Part shown: piece after piece, positions 16,902 through 25,574 of the stretch
Numbering within the stretch: position 1 is the stretch's first letter
Layout: each line of letters begins with the position of its first letter
Assembly (NCBI GenBank): GCA_002433805.1
Contig: DJIW01000031.1
Location: 789 to 52,828, forward strand
Origin: Competibacteraceae bacterium UBA6584
Lineage (GTDB): Bacteria; Pseudomonadota; Gammaproteobacteria; Competibacterales; Competibacteraceae
Direction: 5' to 3'
Length of the DNA stretch: 52,040 nt
Position numbers and translations under genes: made by a program
Notes under the pieces: model-generated
Seen by the model: only the letters and a program-made list of their open reading frames with translations
Told to the model about the DNA's origin: nothing
Databases searched by the model: none

Positions 16902-17513
16902 TTAGGCCCGTTTTCGGCCGGTGAACATGGCGAGCGCCAGATTTTCGCGATGCAGCAGGCTTTCCCACGCCACGCCCACCAGATGACCGGCCACTAGAAT
17001 CAGCGTGAAGTTAGCGAAAAATTCATGCGTCTCCTCCAAGACATCAATGAAGGAATCGCCGCTATCCGCCAGCAAGCCCGCGAGAGGCCCCAAACCCTTA
17101 TCGGCCCCGTAAAGTCCGAGACCGGCGGCGACCGTGACGGTCAGGCTCAACAGCAAAATGACGATCATCGCGCCGCCGGCGGGATTGTGTCCCAGATGGC
17201 GCGGGGCGCGCAGCAGTAAGACATCCTTTACATAGCGCAAGGTAACGCCCGGTCCGCGCGCAAAATCGCTGAATCGAGCGTGGCGCGGCCCCACAAAACC
17301 CCAAAGCAGCCGGAATGCCAGTAAGCCCGCGATGGTGTAACCCGCCCAAACGTGCACGATCTGCAACCACTCGCCATCCAAGCGATCTTGAATGGCTTCA
17401 AACGGTTCGCCTTGGGTGAAGTAAGCGGCGCAGAAGGCGGCGACCAAGATCCAGTGAAACAGGCGGACCAGCGGATCCCAGACAATCACTTCAGAATCAG
17501 GCGCGGGAGTCAT
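16902..17513 (-). CDS. Cytochrome b561-type membrane protein
   Basis: A 203-residue inner-membrane di-haem b cytochrome of the bacterial b561 family. Four helices are visible. Histidines suited to haem binding occur in LVRLFHWIL (about residue 20), IVHVWAGYTIAG (about 54), EETHEFFANF (about 161) and LVAGHLVGVAWESLLHREN (about 176-187). Such proteins move electrons between quinol and periplasmic partners. It lies between two PepSY genes and upstream of a two-component pair on the same strand; this PepSY-b561-PepSY arrangement suggests an envelope redox module. The electron partner is unknown. Confidence 0.87.
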   Translation of the reverse strand: MTPAPDSEVIVWDPLVRLFHWILVAAFCAAYFTQGEPFEAIQDRLDGEWLQIVHVWAGYTIAGLLAFRLLWGFVGPRHARFSDFARGPGVTLRYVKDVLLLRAPRHLGHNPAGGAMIVILLLSLTVTVAAGLGLYGADKGLGPLAGLLADSGDSFIDVLEETHEFFANFTLILVAGHLVGVAWESLLHRENLALAMFTGRKRA

Positions 17514-17578
17514 GGTTGGAATCCTTCAGCAAGGGCCTCCGCCCGCCGGGCGCGTCGGCGCGTCGGCGGGGGGATAGC

Positions 17579-17896
17579 TTATTTACCTTCCTCAGCGATA
17601 AGTTGACCGGTTTTGATCTCGTAATAGACTTCCCATTTCTTACCGTCGGCCCCGTCGATTTTCACTTCCCAGGTTTTTTTACCTTTCTTGGTATCTTCAT
17701 AAGCCTTGGTGACTTTGCCGGGATGGGCCTTGAGCGCCATCTCAATCGCCTGTTCCTTGGTTATGTCCTGAGCGGCGGCCGCTGGGGCCGGCTGAGCCGC
17801 CGGCGCGGCGCTCTGGCTTTCTGCAGCGGCCACGCCGCCGGAAAAGCTAACGATTGTCAATAGCGCGGCGGTGGGTAACACAGCGCGTAATTTCAT
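17579..17896 (-). CDS. PepSY-domain exported protein, first gene of the operon
   Basis: A 105-residue protein with a signal peptide ending near GGVAAAES, an Ala/Pro-rich linker (about 25-42), and a PepSY domain (about 45-105) containing ITKEQAIEMALKAHPGKVTK and TWEVKIDGADGKKWEVYYE. GGAGGG precedes the ATG. It is the first gene of a minus-strand series through cytochrome b561, a second PepSY protein, the regulator and the kinase. It probably sits in the periplasm next to the cytochrome. Confidence 0.85.
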   Translation of the reverse strand: MKLRAVLPTAALLTIVSFSGGVAAAESQSAAPAAQPAPAAAAQDITKEQAIEMALKAHPGKVTKAYEDTKKGKKTWEVKIDGADGKKWEVYYEIKTGQLIAEEGK

Positions 17897-18126
17897 CGAG
17901 ATAACCCTCCATTGAATGCAAGAAAAGTCGAACGGATCGGCGAATTTGCGTCGTTCGCTGGTCGCACCCGTGACCGAGGGGCCTCACTCTAGGCCAATGA
18001 GCTGAATTCAACCTGAACTGGATTTCCTTTAACGAGACTGGAAGTTGGCAATTTGAAAAGACCGCTTTAGACTTGCGCATTCGTCGCATAAATCTAAAAG
18101 CTAGAGCGGAGCGGTATGCCGTGGAA

Positions 18127-18519
18127 ATGAAAAACCTCGACCAAATCCTGCAATCAGTCCGAAACGATCTTCCGCGCGCCAGCAAGACGGCGGCCGCCAT
18201 CGATCGCGGCGCCAGCTTGGAGGAGATTTCCGAGCTTGCCGAGGAAGAAGGGTTGCACAAGCTCGCGACGGTATTGTTCGAGGCCGAACAAGAAGCGCTC
18301 CGGAGGGAGTCCGCTTTGAAAGACAATCCCGCCACCGCGACCAATGACTTCATTCGAAACATCCGCGAGACGTTGCCCAACGACAGCAAGACGGCGGCCG
18401 CCATCGACCGCGGCGCGTCTTGGGAAGAAATTTCGGAATTGGCCGAGCAGGAAGGGGTGCACCATTTAGCCTCAACGCTATTTGAGGCCGAGCAGGAACG
18501 GTTGCGCGATCCATCCTGA
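18127..18519 (+). CDS. Small protein made of two near-identical 68-residue repeats
   Basis: A 130-residue soluble, acidic, mainly helical protein; I do not recognise a family. The two halves are tandem copies. SKTAAAIDRGAS(L/W)EEISELAE and LA(T/S)(V/T)LFEAEQE(A/R)LR occur in both, offset by 68 residues (204 bases). The DNA copies beginning at 18181 and 18385 are also nearly identical, so the duplication is recent or under gene conversion. ATG 18127 is chosen; an in-frame GTG at 18121 is possible. No signal peptide, helix-turn-helix motif or cysteines are seen. The divergent neighbour is the PepSY operon. Confidence 0.7.
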   Translation: MKNLDQILQSVRNDLPRASKTAAAIDRGASLEEISELAEEEGLHKLATVLFEAEQEALRRESALKDNPATATNDFIRNIRETLPNDSKTAAAIDRGASWEEISELAEQEGVHHLASTLFEAEQERLRDPS

Positions 18520-18747
18520 TGCCGCGCCGCCGGCCTAAACTCGCGGCTGGCTCCAGCGGCGTCCCTCGTGCTGTTGCGCGTCTAACCATGGTCCGATCTT
18601 CTCAGCGCCCGCTGGTCGTCCTTTCGCCTCGGTCGTTACTTCGATGGAAATCAGTGTGTCCTTTTCCCACGGTCGTCCGGCGATCAACGATCTTCCCAAG
18701 CGGCGTCCGCTGCCTCGCGTTCGCGAGCGCGGGTTGAGCGGTGATCG
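18520..18747. other. Non-coding gap with a short perfect hairpin
   Basis: This 228-base stretch separates two plus-strand genes. The only structure I see is CTCGCG-TT-CGCGAG (18714-18727), a 6-bp stem with no T-run, 20 bases before the methyltransferase ATG. No promoter is evident. Confidence 0.35.
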
Positions 18748-19404
18748 ATGATGAGAACGAAACTCCGTTCTGATCGCCTGTCCGACCCATACGTCAAGTT
18801 GGGTATGAAACATTTCGTAAAGGTTCTGCTGCAAAATCCGGGCGCGGCCTCGCTGGCTTTGTTCGCGCGCGAGCTGCTCGCCAACCCCCGAGCCATGGGC
18901 GCGGCCTGCCCGAGCGCGCCCGCGCTGGCCAGTTACATGGCGTCCCAAGTGCCTTGGGATCGCGAGGGGCTGGTGTTGGAATTGGGCGGCGGCACCGGCG
19001 CGGTGACCGCTGCCTTGCTCAAACGCGGGCTGCCGCCTTGGAAGCTGGTGGTGGTCGAACGGTCGCCGACGCTGGCCCATCACTTGCGCCAGCGGTTTCC
19101 CCAGCTGCGGGTCATTCAAGGCGACGCCGCCCAGCTGGGGCAATTGCTGAACCACGAAAAAATGAAAAGCATCGGCAGCATCGTGTCTAGCCTGCCGTTG
19201 CGCTCGCTGCATCCCGCCACCACCCGCGCCATCAACCATCAATTCGAAACCCTGCTCGACTGGGGCGGTTTGCTGGTTCAGTTCACTTATGACCTGCGCG
19301 GCACCCGCGCCGGCTTGCTGCCGCGCTTCCGTCAGCTTTCCAGCAAGATCATCTGGAGCAACCTGCCGCCGGCTCGGGTGGAAGTCTTCGAGCGCAAGAG
19401 CTAG
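18748..19404 (+). CDS. SAM-dependent methyltransferase, PmtA-like
   Basis: A 218-residue class I methyltransferase. The SAM-binding motif I is LVLELGGGTGAVTAALL (about 71-87), with the acidic motif II in VVVERSPTLAHHL. The N-terminal FVKVLLQNPGAASLALF and the helix SAPALASYMAS resemble bacterial phospholipid N-methyltransferases (PmtA) and relatives often annotated as rRNA adenine dimethyltransferase-like. The likely substrate is phosphatidylethanolamine, but this is a family-level guess. The stop directly abuts the convergent pta stop, leaving no room for a terminator between them. Confidence 0.78.
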   Translation: MMRTKLRSDRLSDPYVKLGMKHFVKVLLQNPGAASLALFARELLANPRAMGAACPSAPALASYMASQVPWDREGLVLELGGGTGAVTAALLKRGLPPWKLVVVERSPTLAHHLRQRFPQLRVIQGDAAQLGQLLNHEKMKSIGSIVSSLPLRSLHPATTRAINHQFETLLDWGGLLVQFTYDLRGTRAGLLPRFRQLSSKIIWSNLPPARVEVFERKS

Positions 19405-21564
19405 TCAACGCCGTTCGCGCTGCTGTTCGGCCGCTTGTTGGGCCTGAATCGCGGTCAGCGCGATAGTGAAGACGATATCTTCCACCAGCGCGCCGCGCGA
19501 TAGGTCGTTGACGGGCTTGTTGAGCCCCTGCAGCATCGGGCCGATGCTGATGACGTCGGCGCTGCGCTGCACCGCCTTGTAGGTGGTGTTTCCGGTATTG
19601 AGATCCGGGAAAATGAACACCGTCGCCCGCCCCGCAACTTGGCTGTCGGGCGCTTTGCTCTGCGCCACGGTCTTGATCGTGGCCGCGTCGTATTGCAACG
19701 GTCCGTCGATCAGCAAATCCGGCCGCCGCTGGCGGGCGAGGCGGGTAGCCTCCTTGACCTTTTCCACGTCGCTGCCGGCGCCTGAAGTGCCGGTGCTATA
19801 ACTGAGCATGGCCACGCGCGGCGGGATGCCGAACGCCTTGGCGGATTCGGCGCTTTGAATGGCGATATCGGCCAAATCCTCGGCGTTCGGGTTGATGTTG
19901 ATGGCGCAGTCGCCGTAGACCAGCACCTGCTCCGGCAAGCACATAAAGAAGATGGAGGAGACCAGCCGGACGGCGGGCGCGGTCTTGATCAGTTGCAGGG
20001 CGGGGCGGATGGTGTTGGCGGTGGTGTGGACGGCGCCGGATACCAAGCCGTCCACCTCGCCCAATTGCAACATGAGAGTCCCCAACACCACGGAATCGTG
20101 CAACTCTTCTTCGGCCAGACCCGGCGTCAGCCCTTTGTGCTGGCGCAGTTCGACCATGGCGTCGATATAGCGGTGATCGATCTGGGTCGGATCGATGATT
20201 TCGATATCCGGCGGAATGCTCATGCCGCGACGCGCCGCCAGCCGGTGCATCCGCCCGCCGTCGCCCATCAACACGCAGCGGGCGAGGCCGCGCTGGTGGC
20301 AGATGATCGCCGCTTCGATCGTGCGCGGTTCGTTGCCCTCGGGCAGGATAATGCGCTTATTGGCCTTGCGCGCCCGTTCCACCAAGGTATGTTGGAAGGC
20401 GGGCGGGCTGAGCCGACGTTCCTCGATGCGGGTCAGCAGCGGTTCTTTCCAATCCAAGGTCACGTGCGAGGCGACCGCTTCGACCGCTTGCTGCATCCGA
20501 TCCCGATCATCGAGCGGGACTTCCAGATTGAGATGAGGCAGGTAAAGCACCGATTGCAACGTGCTGTACGGCATGGTCAGCACCGGTAGGCCGACATCGA
20601 GCGCCGGACCGCACAACTTCCAAACCCGCAAGTCGGGTTTGAGCCCGCCGGCCAACAGTACGCCGGCGACATGGGCGCCGCCCATGGTCGCCATGCAGAT
20701 GGCCAGCAGCAGATCGTCGCGGTCGCCGGGAATGATCGCCATGGCGCCGGGCCGCAGCTCCTGACAGCTATTGACCAAAGTGGAAGCACCCAAGACCACA
20801 TGGGTCACCCGTCGATTCAACTGGCCTTCGTTCAGGGCCTGCGCGCCGATCAATTGCATGATGTCGCGCACCCGCGGAGCGCTCAGCTCGCGCTCCCAAG
20901 GGATACAACCCAGTAGTTTGAAGCTTTCGGGCCAGTGTCGGGCGCATTCGACTCGGTATTCGGCCTGATGGCCGGGATGGCGGCCGTTCTCGGCGCGGCT
21001 GAAATCGAAACGAATATGGCCGGTTTGATCGACCGGTGCGTCCAATAGGTTGATGATGGCCCCGAGCATTCGATCGTGGCGGATGCCGCCGTAAGCGCGG
21101 GCGATGACCTCCACGGTGTCGGCGACCTGGCGCGGCGTATCGCGACCTGGCGCGGTGACGATGATGATTTTGGCGTCCAGGCTTTGCGCCATCTTGGCGT
21201 TGAGCCGGGTGCCGTAAGGTTGTTCCTCGGTGTCCACCAAGCCCTCGACGATCACGACGCTGGCTTGGTGCGCGGCTTGTTCGTAACGGGCGATGACCTC
21301 TTCCAACAGCACGTTTTCCTGATCGTGTCCGAGCAGTTTTTCTGCTTCCGATACCGGAATCGGCTCCGGTGGATTCAGGCTGGTCACCATCCTGGCCAAA
21401 CGAGTCGAGCGTTCCGGGCCGGTATCGCTGGCGTGCGGCTGGCTGATGGGTTTGCAAAAACCAACCGGAATGCCTTCGCGGTCGAGCGCGTGAACGAGGC
21501 CTAAAGCGACGGTGGTCAACCCGACCCGTTGTTCGGTGGGTACGACGAGAATGGCGGTGGTCAT
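19405..21564 (-). CDS. pta: Phosphate acetyltransferase (long form)
   Basis: A 719-residue long-form Pta that interconverts acetyl-CoA and acetyl phosphate. The N-terminal P-loop-like domain (about 1-200) has a degenerate loop QRVGLTTVALG, as in other long Pta proteins. A DRTGG-type regulatory domain (about 220-340) and the catalytic PTA domain (about 390-715) follow, the latter with RKANKRIILPEGNEPRTIEA, SYSTGTSGAGSDVEKV and FPDLNTGNTTYKAVQR. AAGG precedes the ATG. No acetate kinase gene is adjacent, so its partner is elsewhere. A good promoter lies upstream at 21600-21628. Confidence 0.95.
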   Translation of the reverse strand: MTTAILVVPTEQRVGLTTVALGLVHALDREGIPVGFCKPISQPHASDTGPERSTRLARMVTSLNPPEPIPVSEAEKLLGHDQENVLLEEVIARYEQAAHQASVVIVEGLVDTEEQPYGTRLNAKMAQSLDAKIIIVTAPGRDTPRQVADTVEVIARAYGGIRHDRMLGAIINLLDAPVDQTGHIRFDFSRAENGRHPGHQAEYRVECARHWPESFKLLGCIPWERELSAPRVRDIMQLIGAQALNEGQLNRRVTHVVLGASTLVNSCQELRPGAMAIIPGDRDDLLLAICMATMGGAHVAGVLLAGGLKPDLRVWKLCGPALDVGLPVLTMPYSTLQSVLYLPHLNLEVPLDDRDRMQQAVEAVASHVTLDWKEPLLTRIEERRLSPPAFQHTLVERARKANKRIILPEGNEPRTIEAAIICHQRGLARCVLMGDGGRMHRLAARRGMSIPPDIEIIDPTQIDHRYIDAMVELRQHKGLTPGLAEEELHDSVVLGTLMLQLGEVDGLVSGAVHTTANTIRPALQLIKTAPAVRLVSSIFFMCLPEQVLVYGDCAININPNAEDLADIAIQSAESAKAFGIPPRVAMLSYSTGTSGAGSDVEKVKEATRLARQRRPDLLIDGPLQYDAATIKTVAQSKAPDSQVAGRATVFIFPDLNTGNTTYKAVQRSADVISIGPMLQGLNKPVNDLSRGALVEDIVFTIALTAIQAQQAAEQQRERR

Positions 21565-21599
21565 GGCCGTTGCCTTGTAAGTTTGCGATGTTGCGATGC

Positions 21600-21628
21600 A
21601 ATATACAATACATCCATTAGGACGTAAA
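21600..21628 (-). promoter_or_regulatory. Predicted sigma-70 promoter of pta
   Basis: On the minus strand, TTTACG (21628-21623) and TATATT (21605-21600) are spaced by 17 bases, and the -10 ends 36 bases before the pta ATG. Four and five of six positions match consensus. It lies in a sharply AT-rich patch of a GC-rich sequence. Confidence 0.6.
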
Positions 21629-21803
21629 AAGATACATAAAAACTTAAAATATCGTATAAAAAAAGCTTATTATTACTCTATCATTAGCTATTATTTGCGT
21701 AATTTGTAAAAAATTTAAGGCATTCATCAGCTATCGCCCTATATTGATCGGAGCGCCAAGAGCAAATGGCTTGACGCGCTAAAGCAGTGATGAGCATGAC
21801 GCT
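21629..21803. other. AT-rich intergenic segment
   Basis: Between the pta promoter and the 3' end of the beta-helix gene. Both flanking genes read leftward, so this holds the far-upstream region of pta and the terminator zone of the beta-helix gene. It is rich in A/T runs, unlike nearly all other gaps in the window. No clear stem followed by a T-run is seen. Confidence 0.4.
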
Positions 21804-24071
21804 TTAATCAGTCCCTCCAGCAAGTTTGTTCAATTGCCCGATGATCGAAGCCCAATGGAGTAGATTGGTGGAATAAAAAATTTGACCGGCGCTGGTGAGG
21901 CCGGCCAGATCGGTTTTGCCATCGCCGTTGAAATCGCCGGTGACCAGTTTGTTCAAGATGCCGGGAAGGTAAGTCCAACTAGTCAAGTTGGTGGTGTAAT
22001 AGATATTGCCGGCGCTGGTGAGGCCGGCTAAATCAGTTTTGCCGTCACCGTTGAAATCGCCGGTGACCAGTTTATTCAAGATACCGGGGAGGTAAGTCCA
22101 ATTGGCGAGATTGGTGGAATAAAAAATTTGACCGGCGCTGGTGAGACCGGCCAGGTCGGTTTTACCGTCGCCGTTGAAATCGCCGGTGACCAGTTTATTC
22201 AAGATACCGGGGAGGTAAGTCCAATTGGCGAGATTGGTGGAATAAAAAATTTGACCGGCGCTGGTGAGGCCGGCTAGGTCGGTTTCACCGTCGCCGTTGA
22301 AATCTCCGGCGACCAGCTGGGCGAGCGCGCCGGGGATATTGATCCAACTGGTCAGGTTATTAGAATAATAGATGCCGCCGGCGCTGGTGAGACCGGCCAG
22401 ATCGGTTTTACCGTCGCCGTTGAAATCGCCGGTGACCAGTTTGTTCAAGATACCGGGAAGGTAAGTCCAGCTGGTCAAATTGGTGGTGTAGTAAATGTTG
22501 CCGGCGCTGGTGAGGCCGGCCAAATCGGTTTGGCCATCGCCGTTGAAATCGCCGGTGACCAGCTGGGCAAGCACGCCGGGGATATTGATCCAGCTCGTCA
22601 GGTTGTTAGAGTAATAGATGCCGCCGGCGCTGGTGAGGCCGGCCAAAATAACGTTATTTTGCGATTCAAAAGCGCCTAATGTTGGTGGGTTTGGACGAGG
22701 TTTTCCGGCGTAGTCCCGAGTTATAGTCGTCGATGCTTGACCGGCGGCAATCGCTGGCGACGCGGACTGCAAAACGTAATCAGCCGCTACATAACTGCCT
22801 GCCCGAACAAAGGCTGGATCGGCGTAAACATCGGTCGAACTTTGAGCTATTGATTCGGGAACGCTCCCAAACCAAAGATTGTGATGGAAGCGAAAGCCGC
22901 TGGCGTCGCCGCTCAACCACGTTTGTGGCGCGCCGCTGATCTGGACCCAAATATTATTGGCAATCTCATTATTGCTATGCGCATCAGGATCGACTTGTAG
23001 AGCGGTTTCAGCTTGGTTGTAGATCGTATTAAATGCAAATAGCACATTATTTAATCCACCGCCGCTTTGATAGTTGCCATAAATTAAGGCCGCTCGATTG
23101 GCGATAAAGATATTATTGACAATGGTGTTATCCGATGAAGTTAAAGGATTGCTCCAATCCGACCAGCTTTCATTGGCGATCTGAATACCAGAAGCAGGTA
23201 ATAACGTCCTGCCGGGAGTGTGGTAGAAATCTCGGAAATACTCTTGCTGGCCTGTCGAATAAACCAGGTTGCCTTCATGGCGGGTTTGGATGCCGCCGTC
23301 GATATAAAGATTGACCGAATAATTATCGTGGACCACGTTGCGTGAGACATCGACCCGGCGCGACTGCATGATGCTGATGCCTTCGCCGTAATTCTCATAA
23401 ACCTGATTACCTTGAACTATGATGTCTTGGCTGTAGAGAACGCCTAAGGTGGGATGCCAATTACTGTCCCAAGTGCGCGCCTGATTTTCCCGCACGTTGT
23501 GATAAAGCGTATTGTTAAGAATCTGGATATTGCTTACCCCAGCCGTCGTTTGATCGAGTTTTTGGCCGATAAAAAGGCCCGATTTTTGGCAATCGCGAAT
23601 AGTGTTGTTTCGGATAACGATATTTTCGACAGGCGTGAAATTAGGCCAAATCTGAATGCCGATGCCAGTCGAGTTTCTGACATTAAAGCCTTCAACGATG
23701 ACATGGCTCGCCAGTACAGTCAGCGCCGCCGGCTCGGATGGCGGAAGTCCGGAGCCATCCAAGATAACCGTTTCATTCAGATAGGGACGCACGGTTACCG
23801 GAGCTTGCGCCGTGCCACCCCTGTTGATCTGTTGCTCTTGGACGAGCGCGTGAGTTCCGCCGCGAACGTAAACCGTGTCGCCGGGTCCGGCGTAGCCTGG
23901 CAAAAAAGCGCGATTGATGCTGGCAAATGGATTGTTGATTGATCCGCTGGTCGTCGCCTGATCGCTGCCGTTGACGGCGACGAACCAGTCCGTGGCCGCT
24001 GCTGTCTTCGAAAAAGCGAGCGCGAGTAGCGTTAACAAAATGGGGGTTTTAAGGCGATGGCTGTGGAACAT
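21804..24071 (-). CDS. Secreted right-handed beta-helix protein with seven 41-residue FG-GAP/VCBS-like repeats
   Basis: A 755-residue exported protein. The ATG at 24071 is preferred because it starts a signal peptide (HRLKTPILLTLLALAFSKTAAA); a longer in-frame start at 24149 would bury it. Residues about 30-480 form a parallel beta-helix (PL-6/pectate-lyase-like): YVRGGTHALV, NIVIRNNTIRDC, DIIVQGNQVYENYGEGI. The C-terminus has seven copies of AGLTSAG(N/G/Q)I(Y/F)Y-type units, with six linking GDFNGDG(K/Q/E)TD loops that look like Ca-binding DxDG sites. The protein may bind or cleave a surface polysaccharide. No catalytic residues can be assigned by eye. Confidence 0.85.
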   Translation of the reverse strand: MFHSHRLKTPILLTLLALAFSKTAAATDWFVAVNGSDQATTSGSINNPFASINRAFLPGYAGPGDTVYVRGGTHALVQEQQINRGGTAQAPVTVRPYLNETVILDGSGLPPSEPAALTVLASHVIVEGFNVRNSTGIGIQIWPNFTPVENIVIRNNTIRDCQKSGLFIGQKLDQTTAGVSNIQILNNTLYHNVRENQARTWDSNWHPTLGVLYSQDIIVQGNQVYENYGEGISIMQSRRVDVSRNVVHDNYSVNLYIDGGIQTRHEGNLVYSTGQQEYFRDFYHTPGRTLLPASGIQIANESWSDWSNPLTSSDNTIVNNIFIANRAALIYGNYQSGGGLNNVLFAFNTIYNQAETALQVDPDAHSNNEIANNIWVQISGAPQTWLSGDASGFRFHHNLWFGSVPESIAQSSTDVYADPAFVRAGSYVAADYVLQSASPAIAAGQASTTITRDYAGKPRPNPPTLGAFESQNNVILAGLTSAGGIYYSNNLTSWINIPGVLAQLVTGDFNGDGQTDLAGLTSAGNIYYTTNLTSWTYLPGILNKLVTGDFNGDGKTDLAGLTSAGGIYYSNNLTSWINIPGALAQLVAGDFNGDGETDLAGLTSAGQIFYSTNLANWTYLPGILNKLVTGDFNGDGKTDLAGLTSAGQIFYSTNLANWTYLPGILNKLVTGDFNGDGKTDLAGLTSAGNIYYTTNLTSWTYLPGILNKLVTGDFNGDGKTDLAGLTSAGQIFYSTNLLHWASIIGQLNKLAGGTD
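21815..22653. repeat. Tandem 123-bp repeat array inside the beta-helix gene
   Basis: About seven units of 123 bases encode the 41-residue repeats. The units are nearly identical at DNA level; two neighbours covering about 22060-22305 differ at only a few positions. Subtypes (GIYYSNN, NIYYTTN, QIFYSTN) alternate. Such identity predicts slippage or recombination changing copy number, and possible assembly collapse. Confidence 0.85.
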
Positions 24072-24112
24072 GGTCGTAATGCAATCAATCCAATGGCGAT
24101 CAGTGTGAAGGG

Positions 24113-25450
24113 TCAATGAAGTTCTCGATCCAGTTGTTCGGCCAACCAACGCAGTTCGGGCGCGATATGGACCGGATAAGCCAGCGCGATTTGGTTGGCG
24201 CTCAGGGCGGGCGGCAGGGCCGCCAGTTGTGCCCGAATCCGATCCCGCGCCGTGTTTAGCGATTCGCGAGCAGACAGGCGACGGCCGCCTTTCATGACCG
24301 GCCGCAACAGAGGTTCGCCCGGCTGGGGGTGGTCTTCCAGACTGAGGTAATCTCCCGCGAAAGCGCCGTCCGCATCAAACGTCCGATACACTTGTTTGCG
24401 CCCCGGCCAAGTCGCCTTGCCTTGAGAGCGCTTGCGCCGGGGTTTGCCGGCATACTCTTGAAGTTTGTACACTAATTCCAGGATGGGCGCGTCGGTCGAG
24501 GCGGCCAAACGGGTGCCGACGCCGAAGCCGTCGATGGGCGCGCCGTCGGCCAACAGCTGCCGGAGCCGGGTTTCGTCGAGATCGCCGCTGGCGAAAATAG
24601 TGGCCTGATCCAGCCCGCCTTCATCGAGAGTGCGCCGGACGCGGCGGGCGGCCTCGCTCAGATCGCCGCTGTCGATCCGCACGCCCTTAATCGCGATGCC
24701 GCGCGCCCGCAAGCGGTGCGCGAGCGGGATCAGCTTGCGCGCGGCGGCTTCGGTGTCATAGGTATCGAGCAACACCACTACGTTGTCGGGTTGGGCGGCG
24801 GCGAAATGTTCGAAAGCGTCTTCCTCGCGGTCGTGAGCCTGAATCAGCGAATGGGCCATGGTGCCAAACAGCGGAATGCCGAAGCGCAGCCCCGCCAGCA
24901 CGGTGGCGGTGCCGCTGAAACCGGCCAGGTAAGCGGCCCGAGCGGCGAGCAACCCCGCCTCGGCTCCGTGGGCGCGCCGCATTCCGAAATCCACCAACAG
25001 CTTTCCGGGCGCGGCCAACACGCAACGGGCGGCCTTGGACGCAATCAGGGTTTGAAAGTGAATGATGTTGAGCAATCGGCTTTCCACCAGTTGCGCTTGC
25101 GGCAGCGGGGCGGTGACTCGCAGGATTGGTTCGTCGGCAAAACAGGCCGTGCCTTCGGGCAAAGCATGAACCGTGCCGGTGAATCGAAACTCGGCTAGAA
25201 AATCCACGAAGCGTTGATTGAACCGGCCGCACCCGGCTAGCCAAGCCAACTCATCCGGGGTAAAACGAAGGTTTTCCAGATAGTCGAGCGCCTGTTCCAC
25301 GCCGGCGGCGATCAGAAAACCGCGTTGGGGCGGCAGCCGGCGCGCGAACAGTTCGAACACAGCGAGCTCTTCCATGCCCCGGGCGTGGTAGGTTTGCAGC
25401 ATGGTGAGCTGGTAGAGATCGGTCAGCAACGCGCTGGTTTCCATGGACAT
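24113..25450 (-). CDS. pncB: Nicotinate phosphoribosyltransferase
   Basis: A 445-residue enzyme of the NAD salvage pathway that converts nicotinate and PRPP to nicotinate mononucleotide. Family motifs are SALLTDLYQLTMLQTY near the N-terminus, GTMAHSLIQAH, IKGVRIDSGDLSE and GVGTRLAASTDAPILELVYK. ATG 25450 is chosen because family members begin close to LLTDLYQLTM; an in-frame start at 25504 would add 18 residues. The gene is divergent from the enoyl-CoA hydratase and 41 bases upstream of the beta-helix gene on the same strand, with no evident functional link. Confidence 0.92.
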   Translation of the reverse strand: MSMETSALLTDLYQLTMLQTYHARGMEELAVFELFARRLPPQRGFLIAAGVEQALDYLENLRFTPDELAWLAGCGRFNQRFVDFLAEFRFTGTVHALPEGTACFADEPILRVTAPLPQAQLVESRLLNIIHFQTLIASKAARCVLAAPGKLLVDFGMRRAHGAEAGLLAARAAYLAGFSGTATVLAGLRFGIPLFGTMAHSLIQAHDREEDAFEHFAAAQPDNVVVLLDTYDTEAAARKLIPLAHRLRARGIAIKGVRIDSGDLSEAARRVRRTLDEGGLDQATIFASGDLDETRLRQLLADGAPIDGFGVGTRLAASTDAPILELVYKLQEYAGKPRRKRSQGKATWPGRKQVYRTFDADGAFAGDYLSLEDHPQPGEPLLRPVMKGGRRLSARESLNTARDRIRAQLAALPPALSANQIALAYPVHIAPELRWLAEQLDRELH

Positions 25451-25574
25451 GGCGTCTACTTGGATGAGGGACCAAAATGCATCACCGGGTCCGGCCGGCG
25501 GCAACCGCCGACCGATGACAGAGCCGTTATCCCAGACTAGGGTGTCTTAACCGTTTGCCAGAGGGCTTATCCCG

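Noticed and set aside
21815..22653. Tandem repeat read as a CRISPR array
   Set aside because: Units are 123 bases, contiguous, in frame and encode the C-terminal repeats of a secreted protein; no spacers or cas genes.
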